A stretch of 64,000 nt of DNA, taken from positions 27,376 to 91,375 of the forward strand of contig NZ_SRJD01000014.1 of assembly GCF_004684935.1 (NCBI RefSeq), in the 5' to 3' direction. This stretch comes from Sporolactobacillus shoreae (GTDB taxonomy: Bacteria > Bacillota > Bacilli > Bacillales > Sporolactobacillaceae). Positions 57,739-64,000 of the stretch are shown here, piece after piece. The translations under genes were made by a program, and so were the position numbers. How positions within the stretch are numbered: the stretch's first letter is position 1; every line of letters starts with the position of its first letter. Below the pieces are notes generated by a model, which was not told the DNA's origin, did not search any database, and saw only the letters and a list, made by a program, of their open reading frames with translations.

Positions 57739-58755
57739 CTATTCTAATAAATCAAAAGTGATGCGCTCATCTTGTTTGATATCTCTGACTATTCTTCTAT
57801 TAATCACTAAATTAATATAACGTGGACTGACACCAGACCCAGGCCTTTTAAAATCCAAATTCGACAGAGTTAATTTATCGCCCTTTTTAAGATCATATCT
57901 TGCAACAATACTTTTTCTGGCTACACTTTTCGTATTTTCTTCACTTGTCTGACAACTTTTTATACCGTCACCGAAAGACTGTTCAATATTCCTGATACTC
58001 TTGATCATTTTTTTTAATTCATTCGGCTCAAGGGATGCCTGATGATCGGGTCCCTCCATTTTCTTATCAAGCGTCAGATGCTTTTCAATAATTTCTGCTC
58101 CTAATGCAACGGCAGCAATTGGAACCTCTATTCCGAGCGTATGATCCGAATAGCCTATAGGCAGCATAAACGCATTTCGTAAAGTGATCATTGCGTTGAG
58201 ATTGACATCTTCCATCGCTGTTGGATAATTTGATGTACAGTGTAATAGACTGATTTGATCATTACCTGTTTGTTTCATTGCCTCAACAGCTGATTCTACT
58301 TCACCCAAATTAGCCATACCTGTTGAAACAATCATGGGCTTACCCTGTTTTGCTATGTATGCGAGTAGCGGAGTATTCGTTAAATCTCCGGAACTTGTTT
58401 TGTAAAATTCAACGCCGATTTTTTCAAGAAGATCAACGCTCTCAAAATCAAACGGTGTGGATAAAAATTTGATCTTTTTTTCATCGCAGTAGTTTTCTAG
58501 AATTAGATGATCATTAAATGATAGTTCCAGTGCTTTTAACATATCAAACTGGTTTCCGCTCCCAGTCGTCGATTTTTGATACTTCGCTTTAGGTGCTTCA
58601 CGTGTCACCAAATTCTCAGCTTTGAATGTCTGAAATTTGACAGCATCTGCCCCCGCCTCTTTTGCCGCATCAATCAATCGAATCGCCGTGTTAACGTCGC
58701 CATTGTGATTAACCCCTGCTTCTGCAATGATAAACGTATGATGAGGTTCTCTCAT
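57739..58755 (-). CDS. legI: LegI/NeuB-type nonulosonic acid synthase
   Basis: Condenses the trideoxy-mannose derivative with phosphoenolpyruvate to give legionaminic acid. The 338-residue protein has the NeuB TIM-barrel signature (FIIAEAGVNHNGDVNTAIRL, DAVKFQTFKAENLV, SLLHCTSNYPTAMEDVNLNA, GYSDHTLGIEVPIAAVALGA, IEKHLTLDKKMEGPDHQASL). A C-terminal antifreeze-like SAF domain (KSVARKSIVARYDLKKGDKL) ends it. Phosphoenolpyruvate is the product of eno in this window. Its start overlaps the legF stop by 4 bp (ATGA). Confidence 0.93.
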   Translation of the reverse strand: MREPHHTFIIAEAGVNHNGDVNTAIRLIDAAKEAGADAVKFQTFKAENLVTREAPKAKYQKSTTGSGNQFDMLKALELSFNDHLILENYCDEKKIKFLSTPFDFESVDLLEKIGVEFYKTSSGDLTNTPLLAYIAKQGKPMIVSTGMANLGEVESAVEAMKQTGNDQISLLHCTSNYPTAMEDVNLNAMITLRNAFMLPIGYSDHTLGIEVPIAAVALGAEIIEKHLTLDKKMEGPDHQASLEPNELKKMIKSIRNIEQSFGDGIKSCQTSEENTKSVARKSIVARYDLKKGDKLTLSNLDFKRPGSGVSPRYINLVINRRIVRDIKQDERITFDLLE

Positions 58756-59453
58756 TTCCTCTTTCTCCCTTCAAGAAACTCAAAAAATTGCAGATCTGTC
58801 TGAGAGTCAATATCTAATGAACTGATTTCATCCATAATGTAAGGAAGGGTTTGCTTTGTATACCAGTTTTTATTTGTCCTTAATATCTCTTCCCTGGCCA
58901 AATACAATGCTCCATTTAGCTGATAAACAGTAGGGGCCTCTTGGCGTCTTGCATAAAAGGGGGCATTTGTTAGAAAGTCTGCCAAAACGCCCTCATTGAT
59001 TCTCTTCATCCAAAAAGGTGATACCTTACTTTCACAAACACTTACTATTGAATCTGCTCCCTGATCAATAAGCTGTTTGATCGCTTCATCAATTTGGTTA
59101 ACTGTTCGAAGCGGGCTAGTACATTGAAGGCACATAACATAATTATAAACAATTCCTCTTTGCCTGAACCAGTCCATTGCGTGCAGAATTGGATCAATTC
59201 CTGGTGTGGAATCCTGAGCCAGTGCCTGAGGCCTCATAAACGGAACTTCCGCTCCAAATTTTTCCCCAATTTTTGCTATTTCTTCATCTTCAGTCGAAAT
59301 AATGAGCTTATCGATATAACTGCTTTTTTTGGCCTCATTAATGCTATAAGCGATCAAGGGCTGCCCACAGATTTCCACAATATTCTTATGTGGAATTCCC
59401 TTTGATCCGCCTCTTGCCGGAATAATTGCCAGAATGTTTTCCCCGTTATACAT
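58752..59453 (-). CDS. legF: LegF/NeuA-type CMP-nonulosonate cytidylyltransferase
   Basis: Activates legionaminic acid with CTP to give the CMP-sugar donor. The 233-residue protein begins with ILAIIPARGGSKGIPHKNIV and has QPLIAYSINEAKKSSYIDKL, VMCLQCTSPLRTVNQIDEAI and SIVSVCESKVSPFWMKRINE, all typical of CMP-sialic acid synthetases. I choose the ATG at 59453, 6 bases after GAGGGGC. It overlaps the end of ptmE by a few bases. Confidence 0.92.
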   Translation of the reverse strand: MYNGENILAIIPARGGSKGIPHKNIVEICGQPLIAYSINEAKKSSYIDKLIISTEDEEIAKIGEKFGAEVPFMRPQALAQDSTPGIDPILHAMDWFRQRGIVYNYVMCLQCTSPLRTVNQIDEAIKQLIDQGADSIVSVCESKVSPFWMKRINEGVLADFLTNAPFYARRQEAPTVYQLNGALYLAREEILRTNKNWYTKQTLPYIMDEISSLDIDSQTDLQFFEFLEGRKRK

Positions 59454-60519
59454 AATTAAGCCCCTCAAACTGTTCTTTCATATCTTCGTTTGCCTGATGA
59501 TAATCCCCCATTTTGCCAATATCCATCCAATAATCTAGAATCGGGAAATTGCCTACTTTATTATGAGATGAGATTAACCCGTCAATTAATTGAGGGATAT
59601 CATAGAATTCATTATCAGGAATATGTTCAATGACATTGGGGTTCAAAACATAAATGCCGCCACTTACGACATATCGTTCGGTTGGCTTCTCCTCCAACGA
59701 AATAATTTTTTCATTATCTACATTGAGAACACCATAAGGCACCTGCATCTCAAAGCTTCTTGAACCTATTGTCATAGAAAAATCGTTATTTTTATGATAG
59801 TCAAGCAGTCTATTAAAGTCCAGGTTAGTTAATATATCGCCATTCATAACAATGAAGGGTTCCTTTAAGTACTTTTCTGCAAGGCCAATGGCACCGGCAG
59901 TTCCCATCCTTTTCGTTTCTTTGATATATTTTATGGTGACACCAAAGGCCGATCCATCCATAAAATAGTTTTCTATAATATCGGCTTTGTAATTCACGGA
60001 TAACAAAATATTTTTGAAACCAAGATCTCTAAAACGCTCAATAATCAGCTGCAGAATGGGTTTTTCGCCGACTTTAAGCATCGGTTTGGGGATTTCTTGT
60101 GTCAGTGGCCGTAGTCTTGTACCCAGTCCGCCTGCCATAATCAGTACCGCATTGGTCCGTGGATGGTTCTGTACTGAAAAGTCTTTGTCAGTCACTACGT
60201 CTATCACTGTACGATTATGATCGATCACCGGAATGATTTTAATGTATGTATTAAAAACTTCCTTAACCCGTTCTTCATCATAGCCATCATAAAAGAATAT
60301 GCAATTGGATCGATATATGTTTTTTATGATCCCATTTAATGGAACGCTCTGAATCAGGGCCCGGCGAATATCACCGTCTGTCAATGTGCCAAGCAGCTTA
60401 TCGTTCTCATCCACAATGATTGCCGTTCCCGTCGCATTGTTATTTATGTGCACTAATGCATCAATAATTGTCGTTTGTTCAGAAAGAAGGAATTTATCCA
60501 GTTTCTTCAAAACTGTCAT
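59446..60519 (-). CDS. ptmE: PtmE-type sugar-1-phosphate nucleotidyltransferase with CBS pair
   Basis: First gene of the leg operon, 357 residues. Residues 1-115 are two CBS domains (TIIDALVHINNNATGTAIIV, GTLTDGDIRRALIQ, IPVIDHNRTVIDVVTDKDF). The rest is a nucleotidyltransferase with VLIMAGGLGTRLRPLTQEIP and PKPMLKVGEKPILQLIIERF. In Campylobacter PtmE makes GDP-glucosamine for legionaminic acid, which would make this a GDP-sugar route. The ATG at 60519 is directly adjacent to GAAAGGG; a TTG three codons in (60510) has normal 9-base spacing and is the more likely start. Confidence 0.88.
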   Translation of the reverse strand: MTVLKKLDKFLLSEQTTIIDALVHINNNATGTAIIVDENDKLLGTLTDGDIRRALIQSVPLNGIIKNIYRSNCIFFYDGYDEERVKEVFNTYIKIIPVIDHNRTVIDVVTDKDFSVQNHPRTNAVLIMAGGLGTRLRPLTQEIPKPMLKVGEKPILQLIIERFRDLGFKNILLSVNYKADIIENYFMDGSAFGVTIKYIKETKRMGTAGAIGLAEKYLKEPFIVMNGDILTNLDFNRLLDYHKNNDFSMTIGSRSFEMQVPYGVLNVDNEKIISLEEKPTERYVVSGGIYVLNPNVIEHIPDNEFYDIPQLIDGLISSHNKVGNFPILDYWMDIGKMGDYHQANEDMKEQFEGLNYV

Positions 60520-60592
60520 CCCTTTCAGCTATTATTTTGGTAAGAGGAAAAAACGATGGAAAGGTAGTTCAACTCTCCCTATACTACTATAA

Positions 60593-60619
60593 TTATCGGA
60601 TATGTAACATGCATTATTA
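60593..60619 (-). promoter_or_regulatory. SigD-like promoter of the leg operon
   Basis: The minus strand reads TAAT-N15-TCCGATAA (60616-60619 and 60593-60600). The -10 is identical to that of the flaG promoter. The rest of the 60520-60826 gap holds only the hairpin at 60680. Confidence 0.5.
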
Positions 60620-60679
60620 AGAGATTAGCTAGGCGTTTAATCTTTAATTTCGAAGTTAAGTGCAGAAAGTAATTGAGTT

Positions 60680-60717
60680 ACTAAACGACCACCAGCTGAA
60701 GCAGGTGATCGTTTAGT
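60680..60717. repeat. Inverted repeat (possible IS200/IS605-type end remnant)
   Basis: ACTAAACGA and TCGTTTAGT (9 bp) flank a second stem CACC/GGTG around AGCTGAAGCA. The CACC-AGCTGAAGCA-GGTG style is like subterminal hairpins of IS200/IS605-family elements, but no transposase is nearby. It could equally be a terminator-like structure. It marks the border between the leg operon and the AT-rich accessory end. Confidence 0.35.
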
Positions 60718-60826
60718 CGGAACCAAGAATACGATCAAAAAGTGGGGGCTCTTATCAACTCCAGCAATAAATTGACAGACTACCCAACTATATCAAGGCT
60801 TACCTACTATAGCTAAGCTGCTAAAG

Positions 60827-61477
60827 TTATATATATTTGAACATTTTATTATACTGAGGATGATATCGTCCGATGAAGTAAACCTCTAACTTTTTTACAT
60901 TATCTACTGCCACTCCATCATTTCCTACTATTAATACATAAGTGATAATTTCATCAATATGATCATTTATTGCTCTTCCGGAAGAATATATTCTGGCACT
61001 ATTACTACCCCTTCTGTAGTCACTTAACCTTTTTCTAATTCCACCATTAAAAAGTTCAATTGCGCGCCCTACATATACAGTTGTCCCATTTATATCATGT
61101 CGATATAATCCAACAACATGATTAAAAGGCTCTAAGGTTGCATCCTTTAATGAACCAATACAAATCCATTGTCGATCCCACTGATCAAGTGTTTTTCCGC
61201 CTGTAAGGAGGCCGTTATTATCATTTAAATTACTTTGGGAAATTCCATATAGGGATTGTTCTTCAATTTTTTGACGTGCTCTGTCCAATTTTTCCCTAGC
61301 TTGTTTTATTTTTTGCATCTGTTCTATATTATTAGATGATAAATCTTCTGCCCTATTGATTTTTCGTTCATAATTATCTAATCTTCTTCCCAATGCTCTG
61401 TCTCTTCTTATTTTTGATTTTTGTGCACTTTCTAAAATATATTCTCCAACAGTAAATAAAATATCCAAAAAGCCCAT
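60827..61477 (-). CDS. GIY-YIG-like domain protein with N-terminal coiled coil
   Basis: A 216-residue protein of unknown role. Residues ~20-80 are highly charged and helical, likely a coiled coil (KIRRDRALGRRLDNYERKIN, then NIEQMQKIKQAREKLDRARQ). The C-terminal ~100 residues resemble a GIY-YIG nuclease fold. These show HVVGLYRHDINGTTVYVGRA (GIY and YIG strands replaced by GLY and YVG), then IRKRLSDYRRG (catalytic Arg region), and KLEVYFIGRYHPQYN (Glu and Asn). The ATG at 61477 follows GGAGGTG. It stands alone in an AT-rich region, which suggests acquired DNA. It could be a defence or mobile-element nuclease, but this is a guess. Confidence 0.6.
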   Translation of the reverse strand: MGFLDILFTVGEYILESAQKSKIRRDRALGRRLDNYERKINRAEDLSSNNIEQMQKIKQAREKLDRARQKIEEQSLYGISQSNLNDNNGLLTGGKTLDQWDRQWICIGSLKDATLEPFNHVVGLYRHDINGTTVYVGRAIELFNGGIRKRLSDYRRGSNSARIYSSGRAINDHIDEIITYVLIVGNDGVAVDNVKKLEVYFIGRYHPQYNKMFKYI

Positions 61478-61702
61478 TTTCTTCACCTCCAAAAAAATTA
61501 TTCTTGTTCTGCTTATTATCGCTATCGGTTAATAATTGAGGCTATTACATAGAGAAGAAACGTTTGGAAACTAAATAATAAGCGAATGGTTAAAACTATT
61601 CTCAATAAGTATGTTTCTCTCCATTGAATTATATTAATGTATAAACTCGCGTATAGTATATAGTATATGTAAAACACTAAATTCTTGAAGGAAATGATAA
61701 CG

Positions 61703-61993
61703 TTGTCCCAAATAGCTATTAAGGATATAGAAAACGCTAAACGACGAATTGATTGTCTAAATAAGTGTATTAATAGCTTTCAAAAAATTAACGACAGTGC
61801 AATGGTGGATAAATACAGTAAAGAGCTGGAAAATCTAAAATGGTCCATTCATGTTTATACTGGAAATATTAATGGCAAAGTAACTTCAGTAGATATTAAT
61901 AGAATCCTAGAGGCGTCATCAAAATTTCAGGAAGCCTGTAAAAATGGGTTAGACTATACCAGCCGACTTATAATAGAAAGTGAAGAAATCTGA
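61703..61993 (+). CDS. Hypothetical helical protein (96 residues)
   Basis: I do not recognise this gene. It encodes about 96 residues, mostly charged amphipathic helix (IAIKDIENAKRRIDCLNKCI, SKELENLKWSIHVYTGNING, INRILEASSKFQEACKNGLD), without signal peptide or membrane segment. A TTG at 61703 has AAGGA at about 10 bases; an ATG at 61694 is also in frame but too close to that site. It is divergently oriented to the GIY-YIG-like gene, in AT-rich DNA. The promoter is probably in the TATA-rich stretch at 61640-61670. Confidence 0.5.
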   Translation: MSQIAIKDIENAKRRIDCLNKCINSFQKINDSAMVDKYSKELENLKWSIHVYTGNINGKVTSVDINRILEASSKFQEACKNGLDYTSRLIIESEEI

Positions 61994-62203
61994 ACGATAT
62001 TTCATTACATCTCATTGCTTACCAAAGCCCAGGTATCCAATAGCGTAACAGAATAATCGTCTAATCAAAACCCCTGAGTTGGCTTTTAATTGTCCAGCTT
62101 CAAAGCGTCAGTTCAATAGTGATGGTTCTCAGTTTCGCAGGCGATGCGTGTTCAACGGACAAAAGTCCACAAATAAAGAGCCTCCTGAGTGTCTCGATTG
62201 AAT

Positions 62204-62794
62204 TTAATTCCATTGTCCAATCACATGCTGATGTTTATGGTCAATATTTGGTTCGATGAAGTAATCTAAATAAAAGTTGTAATCCGCCTTACTAAAGTCA
62301 TAAAGGCCACAGGTTGAATCATAAACACGCCATTGATGTTTTGAGGGAGTCCATACTTCAGTCCATACATGATTCATTAATCCATTAGATAGGGGTCTCG
62401 AAGACACTAATCTTACCTTAATCTTCAAATGGCTTAACATAACCACTGTCAAGTAAGAATGGTCTGTGCAGACACCTCGTCTCTGTTGGAATGCACGAAT
62501 GGCGCCTCCTCCAACTTTTGGATGTCCATATTTTAAATGATTATGTGTCCATGTACTGACGGCTAATGCGGTAGCGCTCGTAACTCTTCTTTCCGAGTTT
62601 ATCCGCTTGTCTATTAATCGAATTATTTGACATGGCAACATAATCCATATATCTACAAAATTGCCATTTGTCCAGCCTTTCGACGAATAAATGACTCGAT
62701 GTGTTGTTGCTTAGGTAATTGAAGGATTCTCAACTGAAAAAACAAGTACAAAGGCTGCCAACAAAACGGCAAATAATTTATATGTTTTTTTCAT
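62204..62794 (-). pseudogene. Secreted transglutaminase-like protein with an in-frame stop codon
   Basis: A continuous frame of 197 codons from ATG 62794 to 62204 is interrupted only by TAA at 62711-62713. The part before the stop is a signal peptide (MKKTYKLFAVLLAAFVLVFS, then VENPSIT). The part after it continues in the same frame for 168 codons as a transglutaminase-like domain: GVCTDHSYLTVVMLSHL supplies Cys, NHVWTEVW supplies His, and WRVYDSTCGLYDFS supplies Asp. Thus one base change has probably separated export signal from enzyme. The downstream part could only be made from an internal start such as ATG 62641, and would then stay in the cytoplasm. Stop-codon readthrough or a sequencing error cannot be excluded. 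Confidence 0.75.
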
Positions 62795-62891
62795 GACATC
62801 TACTCATCCTCTCCCTTGCAACTCCATCACTTCTCTTATCAGAATATTATCTTATTATTAAAGAATTGTAAGAAGGACAGACCCTTGCTAT

Positions 62892-63677
62892 TTACATCAA
62901 CATATCTTTGAAATTCCCAGAAATGACAAGATGTTTTTTCTGAAAAGAATGGTACTCTCCCCCTAGCTGTATTTTAGGAATTTTTTTTAACTGGGCGAAT
63001 AATTTGGCAGTTACTCCAAAGTCATTTTCTATTCCTATTTCAAATTCAAATGATTTTAGTTCATAACGCATTCTTTCTTGTGCGATATTTTTCCATTGTG
63101 GTTCATCATCATACCAATTCAAATCAACCGGAATATAAGGGGAATGTTTTGGTTCGTATGTACCATGAAATCTAAGTTTCAAATCTGAGTTTTTCGATGA
63201 ATGGGTTTGTTGTCTATCATCTGCTAAACCAACAGTCGTATTTCTTTGGCTACTATTTTCTAATGCAACATTTATCTCGACTGCACCTAAGGACTGTAGT
63301 AAGTAAATAATTTCGTTCATCTTATGTTTTTCCATTTCATTATGAAAATTGTTAATATGGTAATATCTTTTTGGATCAACGGGATTACAAACATACAACA
63401 TGTTCTTTTGAGGTGAACCTATGCCTGGAAACACGATACCACTTACTTGATCGGATGTTGCGAAATAAATATTTGCTTTTATTCTTTTTTCAATCTGTCT
63501 CAGTAATTCACTTGAAAGATAAACTAACAAAGTAGGGATTGGTCTAGCAATCAATGATGGAATAACAAAATATTTTTTAAGTTCTTTTAAGATTGATGCT
63601 TCTTCCTTTTGACTTTCAACAATTAATACGTATTTTCTTTTCTCATATGGTACATCTAATAAATCCAAATTGTTCAT
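62892..63677 (-). CDS. Hypothetical protein (261 residues), two-part
   Basis: I do not recognise this protein. The N-terminal ~130 residues alternate strands and helices (KYVLIVESQKEEASILKELK, IARPIPTLLVYLSSELLRQI, YYHINNFHNEMEKHKMNEII). The C-terminal ~90 residues look beta-rich, with SPYIPVDLNWYDDEPQWKNI, then QERMRYELKSFEFEIGIEND, FGVTAKLFAQLKKIPKIQLG and GGEYHSFQKKHLVISGNFK. The phrase DLNWYDDEPQW-N-QERM looks like a conserved family motif. There is no signal peptide. The start follows GGGGTGAC. It lies in AT-rich accessory DNA without co-directional partners. Confidence 0.65.
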   Translation of the reverse strand: MNNLDLLDVPYEKRKYVLIVESQKEEASILKELKKYFVIPSLIARPIPTLLVYLSSELLRQIEKRIKANIYFATSDQVSGIVFPGIGSPQKNMLYVCNPVDPKRYYHINNFHNEMEKHKMNEIIYLLQSLGAVEINVALENSSQRNTTVGLADDRQQTHSSKNSDLKLRFHGTYEPKHSPYIPVDLNWYDDEPQWKNIAQERMRYELKSFEFEIGIENDFGVTAKLFAQLKKIPKIQLGGEYHSFQKKHLVISGNFKDMLM

Positions 63678-63883
63678 ATTCTGTCACCCCAGGTTGATCA
63701 ATTTTAAAGGTCGATCCAATAATCGTTTATTATTTAGTGGATGCATCTTTTAGTGCATTTCTTTGAGTAATTAAAACATTTATCTAACACTCCTTCTCTT
63801 AAGGAAATCTTCTTTATAGAAAAATAAGCAAGTCTATTTTCAAAATGTTTAACGAAGTCCCTCAAATATTTATCCTGAATTAT

Positions 63884-64000
63884 TCATAGAACGAGTTTTT
63901 TCCGTTCCTGAGCGGAGATTTCTCGAAAAATCAAGCCATTTTTGACACGTCCAGATTCAAAATGAATCGGCTCATCAAAGTTTCGGCAATTGACATACGT
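63884..64000 (-). CDS. C-terminal end of an unidentified gene (partial)
   Basis: An open frame enters from the window edge and stops with TGA at 63884-63886. The 38 visible residues read TYVNCRNFDEPIHFESGRVK and continue NGLIFREISAQERKKLVL. Composition is protein-like and less AT-rich than the neighbouring accessory genes, so it may be the return to core chromosome. Family unknown. Confidence 0.45.
   Translation of the reverse strand, partial: TYVNCRNFDEPIHFESGRVKNGLIFREISAQERKKLVL

Noticed and set aside
62136..62200. Fifth copy of the dispersed repeat
   Set aside because: CGCAGGCGATGCGTG and GAGCCTCCTGAGTGTCTCG resemble parts of copy 3, but the ends are not recognisable, so I did not list it as a feature.

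Overview
The window comes from a low-to-moderate GC, endospore-forming, flagellated member of the Bacillales. Evidence: Bacillus subtilis-like gene order (cggR-gap-pgk-tpi-eno, crh-whiA-yvcK-rapZ-trxB, hprK-lgt-ppaX, uvrBA, ftsEX-ctpB-minJ, secA-prfB, hpf-fliTSD-flaG-hag), a CotD-like spore coat protein, AbrB, CtpB, sigma-54, and CtsR, CggR and SigD-type control sites. The gene content would fit Sporolactobacillaceae or a related Bacillales family, but I cannot fix genus or species from sequence alone.

Layout. 1-4.2 kb: a Tat-exported [NiFe] hydrogenase (small subunit plus the start of the large subunit), a DUF2231-type membrane protein and an AraC-family regulator. 4.5-12.1 kb: the glycolytic operon under CggR, without the phosphoglycerate mutase gene that usually sits between tpiA and eno, then rpoN. 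12.3-15.7 kb: corA with a possible leader ORF, a CotD-like coat protein, tRNA-Arg(CCG) and CtsR-controlled clpP. 16.2-26.9 kb: crh-whiA-yvcK-rapZ, trxB, a TPR protein, a DoxX protein with two Fnr-like boxes, ppaX-lgt-hprK and yvlC-yvlD. 27-45 kb: uvrBA, abrB, minJ, ctpB, ftsEX, a YitT protein, a toxin-antitoxin-like pair, prfB with its programmed frameshift, and secA. 45.4-53.7 kb: hpf, a 45-residue protein behind a strong promoter, the flagellar filament genes fliT, fliS, fliD, flaG and hag, and a Maf-type flagellin glycosyltransferase with an uncharacterised partner. 53.8-60.5 kb: a seven-gene legionaminic acid pathway (ptmE-legF-legI-legG-legH-legB-legC, in transcription order). 60.8-64 kb: an AT-rich accessory end with a GIY-YIG-like protein, orphan genes and a broken secreted transglutaminase-like gene.

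How the genes fit together. The strongest system is flagellin glycosylation: CMP-legionaminic acid made by the leg genes would be the donor for the Maf transferase, with flagellin as acceptor. Sequences resembling SigD promoters precede hag and flaG and, less perfectly, the maf partner and ptmE, so sugar synthesis may be switched on with the filament. HprK and Crh lie in this window, and Crh carries Arg at the position of the usual His or Gln 15. The hydrogenase and DoxX genes both have TGTGA-N6-TCACA-like boxes, suggesting oxygen-responsive control.

Non-coding structure is rich. At least four copies of a dispersed 110-165 bp element with terminal inverted repeats are present, one of which supplies the last codons and the stop of yvcK. 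Four intergenic loci hold short imperfect tandem arrays with unrelated consensus sequences but a shared 20-21 bp period. A 43-bp tandem repeat occupies the place of the missing mutase gene.
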